This document shows, piece after piece, positions 1-8,748 of a stretch of DNA of 64,000 bases (the first letter of the stretch is position 1; the number at the start of each line of letters is the position of its first letter). The translations under genes were made by a program, and so were the position numbers. The notes beneath the pieces were generated by a model. The model saw nothing but the letters and a program-made list of their open reading frames with translations, did not search any database and was not told where the DNA came from. The stretch lies in contig CAVRDF010000004.1 of the NCBI GenBank assembly GCA_963719805.1, positions 186,001 to 250,000 of the forward strand, read 5' to 3'. This DNA is from JAMXLO01 sp963719805 (lineage in GTDB: Bacteria; Pseudomonadota; Alphaproteobacteria; Acetobacterales; Acetobacteraceae).

Positions 1-660
1 GGCATTGGCATGGTGATCGAGCGCGTATTTCTGCGGCCGTTGCGCCAGGTGAAGGGGCCCGCAGCGATGATCACCACCATCGGCGTTTCCTACATCCTGT
101 TCAACTTGGTCCTGCTCACCATCGGTGCTGATTCGAAGAACTTCCCCAATCCATTGCCGGCGATACGCTGGAATATCGGCGGCGCGATTTTTGATTTCCG
201 CGTCGTGCTGATATGGATCATCGCGCTGGTACTCATGATCGGGCTGTATTTCTTTGTGCAGCGCAGCCGTATCGGCAAGGCGATGCGCGCGACGGCGCAG
301 GATCCGGAAGCTGCCCGCATGATGGGCGTGGAAGTGGACAAGGTTATTGTGATGGCCTTCTTCCTCGGCTCGGCGCTGGCCGGTGCCGGCGGACTGATCT
401 TCGGCCTGTACTATAACTTCACCAGCTTCATCATCGGTTTCACAGCAGGGCTGCGTGCGTTCACCGCCGCAGTGCTGGGCGGTATCGGCAACGTTCCCGG
501 GGCCATGGTCGGCGGCGTGCTGATCGGGCTCATCGAGGCGATGGGCGGCCAGTTCATCGCCACGGCATGGACCGACGTGATCATCTTCTCGATCCTGGTG
601 CTGGTGCTGGTATTCATGCCAACCGGTCTGTTCGGGCGCGTGGCGCCCAATAAGTCGTAA
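1..660 (+). CDS. livH: Branched-chain amino acid ABC transporter permease LivH (5'-truncated by window edge)
   Basis: This is an inner-membrane permease of a high-affinity branched-chain amino acid (LIV/HAAT) importer. The frame is open from base 1, so the true start lies outside the window; 219 codons are visible, roughly the C-terminal three quarters of a LivH protein. Several hydrophobic helices are evident. The segment RSRIGKAMRATAQDPEAA followed by MGVEV is the cytoplasmic loop (EAA-like) typical of LivH/LivM. The C-terminal GGIGNVPGAMVGG stretch is also family-typical. It is followed after 13 bases by the livM-livG fusion and then livF, so it belongs to one operon. The substrate could be an amino acid, urea or a related compound; the binding protein is not in view. 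Confidence 0.93.
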   Translation, partial: GIGMVIERVFLRPLRQVKGPAAMITTIGVSYILFNLVLLTIGADSKNFPNPLPAIRWNIGGAIFDFRVVLIWIIALVLMIGLYFFVQRSRIGKAMRATAQDPEAARMMGVEVDKVIVMAFFLGSALAGAGGLIFGLYYNFTSFIIGFTAGLRAFTAAVLGGIGNVPGAMVGGVLIGLIEAMGGQFIATAWTDVIIFSILVLVLVFMPTGLFGRVAPNKS

Positions 661-673
661 GGGAGCGACGCGA

Positions 674-2716
674 ATGAACCAAGCCGCTTCCGCCGCTGCC
701 TCTGTGCTGACGCGACCGTTCGCCCGCATCCCTGTCGCCTTGCGGCGTCAGATCGGCATGGCGATCCTGATCATCCTGGCAGTCGGTTTCCCAATCTACC
801 ACAATAACGACGCCGACATCGACAGCATGGCCAACGCAGCGGCCTATGCAACGCTGGCGTTGGGATTGAACATCGTTGTCGGCTTTGCCGGACTTCTGGA
901 CCTTGGCTATGCCGCATTCTTCGCAATTGGCGCCTATACCTACGGTGTTCTGACGGCGTTCCAGTTGCAGCCGGAGTGGAGCACGTTCTGGGAGCCGTTC
1001 CAGGCTGTTGGGCTCGTCGCCAAGATGGCGGGCGAATCAGGCGGCGACGTCGTCCATTTCACCTTGTCGTTCTGGCTGGCGCTGCCACTGGCCGCCGCCA
1101 TCTCGGCATTCTTCGGCGTGATGTTCGGCGCACCGACGCTGCGGCTGCGAGGCGACTACCTGGCCATCGTGACACTGGGCTTCGGCGAGATCGTGCCGAT
1201 CGTGGTGCGCAACTGGGCGAGCCTGACGAACGGCGCCGCCGGATTGAACGGCGTGGCCGCACCGCATCTGTTCGGCTGGAGTTTCGGCGTCGATGCCACG
1301 CCGTACTACTATGTGGCGATCGCGCTGGTGGCCATGCTGATATTCATCAGCATCCGATTGCGGGATTCGCGCATTGGCCGCGCCTGGATGGCAATCCGTG
1401 AAGACGAGATCGCGGCCGGCGCGATGGGCGTGAACCGGACCAAGTTCAAACTGCTCGCTTTCGCCATTGGTGCCGCGTTCGCCGGCATGACCGGTGTGTT
1501 CTATGTCGCCAAGCTGCAGACGGCGACGCCGGAGATGTTCGGCTTTCCGGTTTCGGTGATGATTCTGGTGATGATTGTGTTCGGTGGCACGGGCAGCGTG
1601 TGGGGCGTCGTGCTGGGCGCGGCCATCCTGCAGTTGCTGCAATCGTGGTGGTTGCAGGACCTGACGGAGTGGCTGCACGCATTCGGCCGGATGATCGACA
1701 GCAGCTGGTTCCAGCACATAGATCTCGTGCCGTCGATCGAACTGATCTTCGGCATCATCCTGGTGGCGATGATGCTGTTCCGGCGCCAAGGCCTGATCCC
1801 GGCGACCCGGCCGCAGGCGGCACTGACCTTCGACCAGCAGAACGCCGAAATCAGGCGAGGCGGCTTTACCGACCTCAAGCTGCACGGACTGGGTGGCGAC
1901 GTCCGCTCCGGCGCGGTGGCGCTCGATATCAAGGGTGTGACGGTGAAGTTCGGCGGCCTCACCGCGCTCAACAAGGTGAATCTTCAGGTTCCGACGGGCG
2001 GTGTGGTAGCGGTGATCGGACCGAATGGCTCGGGCAAGTCGACGCTGTTCAATGTTATCACCGGCTTGGTCGAGGCGGAGGAAGGCTCGATCCGCTTCCA
2101 CGGCGAAGAGCTGATGGGTCTGCCGGACTACCAGATCCTGGAGAAAGGCGTCGCGCGCACGTTCCAGAACCTGCGGTTGTTCGCCAACCTGACGGTGATG
2201 GAGAACGCACTGATCGGGCAGCACGCGCGGCTGAAGACCGGCACGCTGACGGCGATCCTGCGCCCGCCAGGCACCAAGGCGGAGGAAGCGCAGGCTCGGG
2301 AATGGGCAATGGAGATCTTCTCGATCTTCGGCAATCGACTGGTGCCGCGCGTGGGCCAGATGGTGGCCGGGCTGTCCTATGCCAACCGCCGCCGTATCGA
2401 GATCGCGCGGGCACTCGCGTCGCGGCCACGCATCCTGCTGCTGGATGAACCGACGGCGGGCATGAATCCGGCGGAGACGCTGGAGCTTGCCGAACAGATC
2501 AAGAGCCTGAACACGCTCGGCCTGACCGTGCTGCTGATCGAACACAAGCTGGACGTGGTCACCACGCTGGCAGACACCGTCTATGTGCTCGACCATGGCG
2601 AGGTCATCGCGCAAGGCAAACCGGACGAAGTACGGCGCGACGAGGAAGTGCTGCGCGCCTATCTCGGCCGCAATGCACAGGCCTCGCTGGCAGGAGTATC
2701 GGCCAATGTTGCGTGA
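674..2716 (+). CDS. Fused LivM permease / LivG ATP-binding protein
   Basis: This single 680-residue protein joins two subunits of the branched-chain amino acid importer. Residues about 25-385 form a LivM-type permease with multiple membrane helices and the loop LRDSRIGRAWMAIREDEIAA. After a linker of about 30 residues, residues about 415-670 form a LivG-type ATPase. Walker A (GPNGSGKST) starts at residue 449, a degenerate ABC signature (LSYANRRR) is near 566, and Walker B with LLLDEPTAGMN is near 587. The ATG at 674 follows a GGGAG stretch. There is no stop or start-like break between the halves, so the fusion is genuine in this sequence. The ATPase half would pair with LivF encoded next. No frame break was seen. 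Confidence 0.93.
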   Translation: MNQAASAAASVLTRPFARIPVALRRQIGMAILIILAVGFPIYHNNDADIDSMANAAAYATLALGLNIVVGFAGLLDLGYAAFFAIGAYTYGVLTAFQLQPEWSTFWEPFQAVGLVAKMAGESGGDVVHFTLSFWLALPLAAAISAFFGVMFGAPTLRLRGDYLAIVTLGFGEIVPIVVRNWASLTNGAAGLNGVAAPHLFGWSFGVDATPYYYVAIALVAMLIFISIRLRDSRIGRAWMAIREDEIAAGAMGVNRTKFKLLAFAIGAAFAGMTGVFYVAKLQTATPEMFGFPVSVMILVMIVFGGTGSVWGVVLGAAILQLLQSWWLQDLTEWLHAFGRMIDSSWFQHIDLVPSIELIFGIILVAMMLFRRQGLIPATRPQAALTFDQQNAEIRRGGFTDLKLHGLGGDVRSGAVALDIKGVTVKFGGLTALNKVNLQVPTGGVVAVIGPNGSGKSTLFNVITGLVEAEEGSIRFHGEELMGLPDYQILEKGVARTFQNLRLFANLTVMENALIGQHARLKTGTLTAILRPPGTKAEEAQAREWAMEIFSIFGNRLVPRVGQMVAGLSYANRRRIEIARALASRPRILLLDEPTAGMNPAETLELAEQIKSLNTLGLTVLLIEHKLDVVTTLADTVYVLDHGEVIAQGKPDEVRRDEEVLRAYLGRNAQASLAGVSANVA

Positions 2717-2743
2717 CGCTTTGCGGCCCGCTGGGAGGCGGTG

Positions 2744-3472
2744 ATGGCTGTCCTGTTGGAATTCAAGAACATCGATACCTACTACGGCGACCTGCACGTG
2801 CTGAAGCAGGTGAACTACTCGATCGGTGAAGGCGAAATCGTCTCGCTGCTGGGTGGCAACGCTTCCGGCAAATCGACCACCATGAAGACCATCATGGGCG
2901 TGGTGCGTCCGACGCGTGGCTCGGTGATCTATCAGGGCCAGGCGATCGAGCGGATGGAGACCGCGGAACGCGTGCGCCGCGGCATCGCGCCGGTGTTGGA
3001 GGCGCGTCGGCTGTTCCCGCGTATGACGGTGTTCGAGAACCTGGAGATGGGCGCGTATCTGCGCAAGCGTGGTCCTGAATTCGACCAGGATCTGGAGCGT
3101 GTGTATACGCTGTTCCCGCGGGTCAAGGAACGCGCCACCCAGATCGCCGGCACGCTGTCAGGGGGCGAGCAGCAGATGGTGGCCATGGGGCGTGCGTTGA
3201 TGGCGCGGCCAAAGCTGCTGTGCATGGACGAACCGTCGATGGGACTGGCGCCGATATTCGTCGAGCAGGTGTTCGACATCATCCAGGAGATCAACCGCCA
3301 GGGCACCACCATCTTCATGGTGGAGCAGAACGCGAATATGGCACTGCAGATCGCGCACCGCGCTTACGTGTTGCAGACCGGGCAGGTGGTGCTGTCCGGC
3401 GCTGCCGCTGAATTGCGGCAGAATCCGCTGATCCGCGAAGCGTATCTCGGCGAGATGCAGGTAACCGTGTAG
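2744..3472 (+). CDS. livF: Branched-chain amino acid ABC transporter ATP-binding protein LivF
   Basis: This is the second ATPase subunit of the LIV importer, 242 residues. Walker A is GGNASGKST (about residues 37-45); an Ala-Ser replaces the more usual Gly-Ala/Gly-Ser. The signature LSGGEQQM and Walker B LLCMDEPSMGL are intact, followed by the H-loop region FMVEQN, which is typical of LivF. I chose the ATG at 2744 rather than the GTG at 2741 because the GGAGG at 2734-2738 is then five bases away. It lies 27 bases after the LivM-LivG fusion and closes the operon. The C-terminus EAYLGE is characteristic of LivF. Confidence 0.94.
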   Translation: MAVLLEFKNIDTYYGDLHVLKQVNYSIGEGEIVSLLGGNASGKSTTMKTIMGVVRPTRGSVIYQGQAIERMETAERVRRGIAPVLEARRLFPRMTVFENLEMGAYLRKRGPEFDQDLERVYTLFPRVKERATQIAGTLSGGEQQMVAMGRALMARPKLLCMDEPSMGLAPIFVEQVFDIIQEINRQGTTIFMVEQNANMALQIAHRAYVLQTGQVVLSGAAAELRQNPLIREAYLGEMQVTV

Positions 3473-3502
3473 GCTCTTCCTTCCACCGGGGGAGAGCAGC
3501 CA

Positions 3503-4534
3503 ATGGAACGGGTCGATCTGCGTTCGGACACGGTGACACTGCCGTCGCAGCCGATGCGTGCGGCGATGGCAAGCGCACCCGTGGGCGACGACCAATATGG
3601 CGAGGATCCGACGGTCCGCGCGTTGCAGGAGCGCATCGCGGCGCTGCTGGGCAAGGAAGCGGCGATATTCCTGCCCAGCGGCACGATGGCCAACCAGGTC
3701 GGCCTCAAACTGCTCACCCGGCCAGGCGACGATGTGGTGGTGGGCGACGAAGCGCACGTCGTCTGGCACGAGTCCGGAGCGGCGGCGGCAAATGCCGGTG
3801 TGCAGTTCAGCGTAGTGGGTCGCGGCGGGCTGTTCACTGCCGCGGAGTTTCGTGCCGCGTGCAAGCCGCGCGGCCATATCATCTTCCCGCCGACGACGCT
3901 GGTCACGGTGGAGAACACGCATAACCGCGGTGGCGGCGTGGTGTTTCCGCAGTCCGAGGCGGTAGCGATATGCGCCGCGGCGCGGGAGCTTGGCGTCGCG
4001 ACCTATCTCGATGGTGCTCGCTTGTTCAATACGTCGGTCGCGAGCGGTACGTCGCTGGCGGAGCTGGCCGCACCGTTTGACGTGGTATCGGTGGCGCTCT
4101 CGAAGGGGCTGGGCTGTCCGGTCGGCAGTGTGATCGCCGGCAGCGCGGCCGACATGGTGCGCGCGGTGCGAGCGCGCAGGATGTTCGGCGGTGCCATGCG
4201 GCAGTCCGGGATACTGGCCGCGGCTGGATTGTATGCGCTGGACCACAACATCGAGCGGCTGGCCGAGGATCACGCGAATGCCCGCGTAATGGCCGAATAC
4301 GTTGCGGGCACGCGCGCCGAGATGGATCTGGCGACGGTGCAGACAAATATCGTGATCTTCCGGGTGCCGGAACCGTTGCCCGATGCGGCGACCGTGGTGC
4401 AACGCGCACAGGAACACGGTGTGCTGGTCTCGGCTTTTGCCGCGCGAACCGTGCGGGCGGTGACGCATTTGAATGTCGACGCGGCGCAATCGCGCCGTGC
4501 CGGTGAGGTGCTGGCAAAGGCGCTGGCGGCGTAG
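3503..4534 (+). CDS. ltaE: Low-specificity L-threonine aldolase (PLP-dependent)
   Basis: This fold-type I PLP enzyme of the threonine aldolase/beta-eliminating lyase family is predicted to cleave L-threonine and L-allo-threonine to glycine and acetaldehyde. The N-terminal VDLRSDTVT is diagnostic of the family. The Schiff-base lysine is K201 in VALSKGLGCPVGS, and the upstream YLDGARLFN carries the pyridine-nitrogen aspartate. The length of 343 residues is normal. The start at 3503 has a GGGGGAG ribosome site 8-14 bases upstream. It lies 30 bases after livF and may be co-transcribed with the importer, which would link amino acid uptake to degradation; that link is inference. Confidence 0.93.
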   Translation: MERVDLRSDTVTLPSQPMRAAMASAPVGDDQYGEDPTVRALQERIAALLGKEAAIFLPSGTMANQVGLKLLTRPGDDVVVGDEAHVVWHESGAAAANAGVQFSVVGRGGLFTAAEFRAACKPRGHIIFPPTTLVTVENTHNRGGGVVFPQSEAVAICAAARELGVATYLDGARLFNTSVASGTSLAELAAPFDVVSVALSKGLGCPVGSVIAGSAADMVRAVRARRMFGGAMRQSGILAAAGLYALDHNIERLAEDHANARVMAEYVAGTRAEMDLATVQTNIVIFRVPEPLPDAATVVQRAQEHGVLVSAFAARTVRAVTHLNVDAAQSRRAGEVLAKALAA

Positions 4535-4569
4535 GCGATTCGTTAACTGCATAGGCCCACACTGCGGAT

Positions 4570-5289
4570 GTGCAGTTGCTGGGCCTGGATTTTGCCGATC
4601 TGGATGTCGAAGCGGCGACGGAGTTGCTGCTAAAGCGTCCGGCGTCAGCGCCATTCGCTTATGTGACGACGCCGAACGCTGATCACCTGGTTCGGCTGAA
4701 TCGGCGCCCGGCGCTGTTGCCGCTGTATCGTGGCGCCATGTTGCGGCTGCTGGACTCGCGTGTCGTTGCCTTGGCGGCTCGGCTGCTCGGCTTGCCGGCG
4801 CCTCACGTCGCACCCGGCAGCGATCTGACGGCATCGTTGATCAGGCGCCTCGCGCCCGGCGAACCCGTCACCATCGTCGGCCTCGCGCCAAGATGGCTGC
4901 CCCGCTTGGTGGCGCGGTGCGGCATCGCCGCGCCGGCACATTACAATCCTCCATTTGGCTTTGAGCACGACCCAGCGGCACTGCGCGCTGCCGTGCAATT
5001 CGTGTTGGATCATCCGGCGCGCTTTGTTTTTTTGGCAGTCGGTTCGCCACGGCAGGAAATCCTGGCGGCGGCAATCAGCGCTACGGGACAGTCTGTCGGT
5101 GTGGGGCTGTGCATCGGTGCAGGCCTGGAATTCATCGCCGGAGCGCAACCTCGCGCGCCGGTCTGGATGCAGCGAGCCCATCTCGAATGGCTGCATCGGC
5201 TGGTGATCGATCCGCGCAAGGCGCGCCGCTATCTGATTGACAGCCCGCCAATCTTTCCGTTGCTGCTACACGAGCGATTGGCGCGGTAA
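4570..5289 (+). CDS. WecG/TagA/CpsF family glycosyltransferase
   Basis: The product resembles GT26 transferases that add N-acetylmannosaminuronate-, N-acetylmannosamine- or glucose-type sugars to a lipid-linked precursor at the cytoplasmic membrane. The visible marks are TPNADHLV (about residues 33-40), a DSRVVA segment with the conserved aspartate, the VGSPRQE motif, and the C-terminal RAPVWMQRAHLEWLHRL followed by a basic PRKARRY. The length of 239 residues is family-normal. The start is a GTG at 4570 with no strong ribosome site. Its last 24 bases overlap the 3' end of the opposing glycosyltransferase gene. It is likely part of the exopolysaccharide locus to its right although on the other strand. 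The exact sugar cannot be read from the sequence. Confidence 0.85.
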   Translation: MQLLGLDFADLDVEAATELLLKRPASAPFAYVTTPNADHLVRLNRRPALLPLYRGAMLRLLDSRVVALAARLLGLPAPHVAPGSDLTASLIRRLAPGEPVTIVGLAPRWLPRLVARCGIAAPAHYNPPFGFEHDPAALRAAVQFVLDHPARFVFLAVGSPRQEILAAAISATGQSVGVGLCIGAGLEFIAGAQPRAPVWMQRAHLEWLHRLVIDPRKARRYLIDSPPIFPLLLHERLAR

Positions 5290-6261
5290 CAGCCGCCATA
5301 TGTGGCGCCGAGCGCACTCACGATAGGCGATGTCATTGATGCGCAGATAGGTCTGTGTATGCGGCGAAAGGTGCTGCGGCACGGTGCTCGCGGACATCTG
5401 GATCGCCGCGGCAAAAGCCAGCAATGTCTGGACGAATTGATGCCTGCATCCACCCTTCAGCAGATAGAACAGAAGGCGTGGCAACAACGGGAGCCAGCCG
5501 TTGCTCCATTTCCGGCCGATATACAGTCGGTTGCGTACGAAATGATACCAGCGACTGCCGCTCCACTCAAAGCGGCGCTCTGGGCTGACCTTGTGGCGGA
5601 CGACGAGGTCGCCGCAATAGCGGACACGCCAGCCTTGCTGGATTGCGCGCAGGCAGAAATCAAATTCTTCCCAGCAGAAGAACAGCGCGTCATCGTATCC
5701 GCCACAGGCGTCCCAGGCGGAACGGCGAATGGCGTGTCCCGCGCCTACAAATGTCACCGCGTCAAAAGAATCGCCGGCATGCGGCAGCAGACCGCTCGGA
5801 TAGCCCCACGATGACAGGTCATCGGTGTCATTTGCATGCATGACTATGCGGCAACCGACAGCCGCAAGCGCCGGTTCGGCATCCAGCGCGGCGACAGCGC
5901 GTGCCAGGGTCGTGGAATCGGCAAACTCCGCATCATTGTCGAGGCCGAAGATGATCCGGCCATGGCCCTGTGCCGAGCCGATATTCCGGCCGCCCGCCAC
6001 ACCATGATTGCCATGCAGCGCGACTAAGATTGCGTCGTCATGCCGCGCGATCTCCGCTGCCAGCCGCGCGAGGCTTTCCGGCTGGGAACCCTGATCCACC
6101 ACGATGACGCGGCGCGATAAACCTGTCTGCTGCAGCGCCGAACGTATCGCCGCCAGCGTCTCTTCGACGCGATCCAATGCAAGGATCACCACATCTGCGT
6201 CGTACTCCGTCATCGCGTCGGAAGTGGGCGGCGAAAGCGATGACGTGGCAGTGCTCCGCAT
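5266..6261 (-). CDS. Family 2 glycosyltransferase
   Basis: This is a 331-residue inverting GT-A (GT2) transferase. The N-terminal DVVILALDRVEETLAAIRSAL and VIVVDQGS give the nucleotide-binding beta strands. GVAGGRNIG and LDNDAEF hold the acidic metal-binding motif, and CWEEFDFCLR is the ED-type catalytic region of rhamnosyl- or related glycosyltransferases. The ATG at 6261 lies only six bases after the stop of the preceding gene (6268), suggesting translational coupling; an internal ATG at 6213 is an alternative start. It probably adds a sugar during assembly of a surface polysaccharide together with the phosphoglycosyl transferase encoded upstream. Donor and acceptor are unknown. Confidence 0.88.
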   Translation of the reverse strand: MRSTATSSLSPPTSDAMTEYDADVVILALDRVEETLAAIRSALQQTGLSRRVIVVDQGSQPESLARLAAEIARHDDAILVALHGNHGVAGGRNIGSAQGHGRIIFGLDNDAEFADSTTLARAVAALDAEPALAAVGCRIVMHANDTDDLSSWGYPSGLLPHAGDSFDAVTFVGAGHAIRRSAWDACGGYDDALFFCWEEFDFCLRAIQQGWRVRYCGDLVVRHKVSPERRFEWSGSRWYHFVRNRLYIGRKWSNGWLPLLPRLLFYLLKGGCRHQFVQTLLAFAAAIQMSASTVPQHLSPHTQTYLRINDIAYRECARRHIWRLLPRQSLV

Positions 6262-6267
6262 CCCAAG

Positions 6268-7248
6268 TTACCCTGGGGGCGGCAGCGAGGGTTGCAGCAG
6301 GTACGCCAGTCGCTTCAGCTCCTTTCTGCCGCGCGAGACCTGATCCAGCACAAGCCCACAGACGAACGACAGAGCTGCCGCCAATACCAGTGCGGTCGTT
6401 AGGAGTGCTGTTGGCAGCCGGGCCACCAGGCCGGTGCGCAGAAACTCGAGCACCACTGACGCGCCGAGGCCGAGACCGATCAGCATCAGCACAGCCGCGG
6501 TCAATCCAAACGATTGCAACGGCCTCTGCTGCTTCGCCAGCACCATGATCGCATGCAGGATGCGCCAACCATCGGCCAGTGTGTGCAGCTTTGACTGCGA
6601 GCCGGCGGCCCGGGAGCGATACTCGGAATCGATTTCTGCAATCGGCATTTCCAGTTCAAGCGCGTGAATGGTGAATTCCGTCTCAATCTCAAATCCCGCT
6701 GCGAGAGCAGGGAAGGATTTGACGAAGCGGCGGCTGAACACCCGGTAGCCGGACAGCACGTCGCTTACGCGATTGCTGAACACGCGATGGACCAGGAAAC
6801 TCAGCATGCGATTGCCGAGGCGGTGACCGCGCCGATACGCCTGCATGTTGATCGGCACCCTACTGGCAGTGACCATGTCGAGCTGATGCTCAATCAGATC
6901 GCGCACCATCGCAGGCGCTGCGTCAGGATCATAAGTGTCGTCGCCGTCCACCAGTACGTAGACGTCCGCCTCCACGTCGGCGAACATCCTTCTTACGACG
7001 TAGCCTTTGCCTTGCAGGCTTTCGAAGCGCACCTTCGCTCCGGCCTGCAGCGAGATGTGCCGGGTGCGATCAGTGGAATTGTTGTCGTAGACGTATATTA
7101 CGGCACCGGGCAGACTGCGTTGGAATCCGGCAATCACCTGCGCGACCGCAAGCTCCTCGTTATAGCAAGGGATCAGCACGGCAATGCGGCAGCCGCCAAA
7201 TGGTTGGCTCAGTCTTTCCGGCTGAAGCCGGGGCGGGGACCGCGACAT
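6268..7248 (-). CDS. Family 2 glycosyltransferase, polyprenyl-phosphate sugar synthase-like, with C-terminal membrane helices
   Basis: The N-terminal two thirds is a GT2 domain like dolichyl/undecaprenyl-phosphate mannose or glucose synthases: IAVLIPCYNEE, VYDNNSTDRT and LVDGDDTYDP (the DxD motif), then VLSGYRVFSRRFVKSFP. The C-terminal roughly 90 residues hold two hydrophobic segments (LTAAVLMLIGLGLGA and an Ala/Leu-rich second one), so the protein is probably membrane-anchored. The frame is open up to 7332, but that start would overlap the sugar transferase gene and adds unconvincing sequence. I chose the ATG at 7248 (326 residues), although no strong ribosome site precedes it. It is followed closely by another GT2 gene. 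The presence of gtrA nearby suggests a lipid-linked sugar flipping module. Confidence 0.85.
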   Translation of the reverse strand: MSRSPPRLQPERLSQPFGGCRIAVLIPCYNEELAVAQVIAGFQRSLPGAVIYVYDNNSTDRTRHISLQAGAKVRFESLQGKGYVVRRMFADVEADVYVLVDGDDTYDPDAAPAMVRDLIEHQLDMVTASRVPINMQAYRRGHRLGNRMLSFLVHRVFSNRVSDVLSGYRVFSRRFVKSFPALAAGFEIETEFTIHALELEMPIAEIDSEYRSRAAGSQSKLHTLADGWRILHAIMVLAKQQRPLQSFGLTAAVLMLIGLGLGASVVLEFLRTGLVARLPTALLTTALVLAAALSFVCGLVLDQVSRGRKELKRLAYLLQPSLPPPG

Positions 7249-7276
7249 GATCGCATGATCGCATCGGTCTCCCTGC

Positions 7277-7969
7277 TCAATATGCATTGCACGCGCCCAA
7301 GACAGCGCCGAAGGTCCGGGCCAGGATGACAATGTCGAGCCTCAGCGACCAATGCTCGATGTATTCCAGGTCTGCGTCGACGCGGCGCAGCAGCTTGTCC
7401 TCGGTCTTGGTCTCTCCACGCAAGCCACGGATCTGCGCGAGACCAGTCATCCCCGGCCGGACACAATGGCGGATCGGATAGCGCGGCGTGACCAACTCGA
7501 ATGGCTTTCCGCCGGCGCGCGTGCCGGGTGCATGTGGCCTCGGCCCGACCAGCGACATATCGCCGCGCAGCACGTTGATGAGTTGCGGTAGCTCGTCCAG
7601 CGACCAGTGTCGCAGCCAGGCTCCGATGCGCGTCAGCCGGGGATCGTGCCGGCAGGCCTGGGAAAGATGACAGGCGGGTGAGCTCTCGTCCCGCATTGTA
7701 CGAAACTTCAATGCGGTGAAGCTCGCATTGTTGAAACCGATCCGGCGTTGCCGGAACAGTGCGCCGCCGGGGCTATCGCAGCGGATCAGCACCGCAATAA
7801 TCAGCATTGGAATGCTCGCCAAAGCGAGCAGCAGGCTCGCAACGACAATATCGAACAGCCGCTTGGCCGGACCGTTGCAGCCAAGGCGAGCACGCACTGG
7901 GTAGGAATAGGAGATCGGGACGCTTGCTAGATCCGAGATCTCGCCGAGGGCATTGGAGGGCTGAAACAT
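7277..7969 (-). CDS. Phosphoglycosyl transferase (bacterial sugar transferase, ExoY/WcaJ C-terminal type)
   Basis: This is the priming enzyme for exopolysaccharide or glycan repeat units. It transfers a sugar-1-phosphate from a nucleotide sugar to undecaprenyl phosphate. At 230 residues it is the short monotopic form. One hydrophobic reentrant helix (FDIVVASLLLALASIPMLII, about residues 38-58) is preceded by basic residues. The conserved LKFRTM, SLDELPQLINVLRGDMSLVG (containing the catalytic Asp-Glu dyad), GPRP and RPGMTGLAQ motifs all follow. It heads the minus-strand glycosyltransferase group. GtrA lies upstream on the same strand, separated by 131 bases. The donor sugar is not predictable. 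Confidence 0.92.
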   Translation of the reverse strand: MFQPSNALGEISDLASVPISYSYPVRARLGCNGPAKRLFDIVVASLLLALASIPMLIIAVLIRCDSPGGALFRQRRIGFNNASFTALKFRTMRDESSPACHLSQACRHDPRLTRIGAWLRHWSLDELPQLINVLRGDMSLVGPRPHAPGTRAGGKPFELVTPRYPIRHCVRPGMTGLAQIRGLRGETKTEDKLLRRVDADLEYIEHWSLRLDIVILARTFGAVLGACNAY

Positions 7970-8100
7970 GGGACCGACCCGGAACTCGGCGGGACGGGTT
8001 GTGCTTTTCCCGCAAGAACTACCGTCGGTTGAGAGTTATCGCGCGAATAGCTGACCGTCCGGTTAATGCCAGTGCGCCGGGGAAGCCGTGTTCGCTGGGA

Positions 8101-8556
8101 TCAGCGGAATACCATCGTGCGGGACAGCTTGAAGTTCAGGAACATGCCGGCCACCGCGCCAGCGGCAGTGGCGAACACCGGCTGATCGGCGCAGAGCGGG
8201 ACAAACGTTACCAGCGCCGCGTAGGTGCCACGGTTGAGCACGAAGCCACCGAGATTGACCAGCAGGAACCGTGCCCATTGGGCGTGTATCGGGCCGCTGC
8301 CACGGCCCCTGAATGTCCAGAGCCGGTTCAGCAGCCAGGTGACCGTTGCGGCAGCGCAGTAGGAGACGGCACCGGCGCCGTATAGTCCGAGCTGGTAGCG
8401 CAGCCCGTAGACGATGCCGGTATCCACGACCAGGCCAACGAGCCCAACGACCCCGAACATCAGGAATTGCACCAGCGCGGCGATGCGGGCCGGCGTTGCA
8501 AACTGACGGGCTGGCGGCGGGAGCCGCATGGCGAGATGCAGCAGCAAAGAATGCAT
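8101..8556 (-). CDS. GtrA-like membrane protein
   Basis: This 151-residue small integral membrane protein has four predicted helices. The family is thought to flip or help translocate polyprenyl-phosphate-linked sugars across the inner membrane. Family marks are FGVVGLVGLVVDTG, LLNRLWTFRG after helix two, NLGGFVLNRGTY, and the C-terminal LNFKLSRTMVFR. The start at 8556 leaves an N-terminus rich in Leu and Arg. Together with the GT2 synthase-like gene at 6268-7248 it could supply periplasmic sugars for glycan decoration; this pairing is inference from family knowledge. A 192-base divergent gap separates it from dppB. Confidence 0.9.
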   Translation of the reverse strand: MHSLLLHLAMRLPPPARQFATPARIAALVQFLMFGVVGLVGLVVDTGIVYGLRYQLGLYGAGAVSYCAAATVTWLLNRLWTFRGRGSGPIHAQWARFLLVNLGGFVLNRGTYAALVTFVPLCADQPVFATAAGAVAGMFLNFKLSRTMVFR

Positions 8557-8748
8557 CGGCCTCAGTTAGAGGAAACGCCGGCCGACGGGAACACGGAGTT
8601 GGCCCAGTCTCGCTCAAATGCGATGCAGGTTTATCGCATTGCACAACCCGCTGGCGTTTCCCACGGGGCTGAGGCAGGCTACCGTTGCCGGGGCTGGGAC
8701 CGGCGGATACTCGGCATAATCTGATAACGGGGCTGGAGAGCCGAACGA

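Noticed and set aside
1037..2797. 586-codon antisense frame opposite livM-livG
   Set aside because: It is a His/Gln/Arg-rich shadow frame without family motifs; the sense strand is clearly coding.
3158..4834. 558-codon antisense frame opposite livF and the threonine aldolase
   Set aside because: It crosses several real genes and has shadow-like composition.
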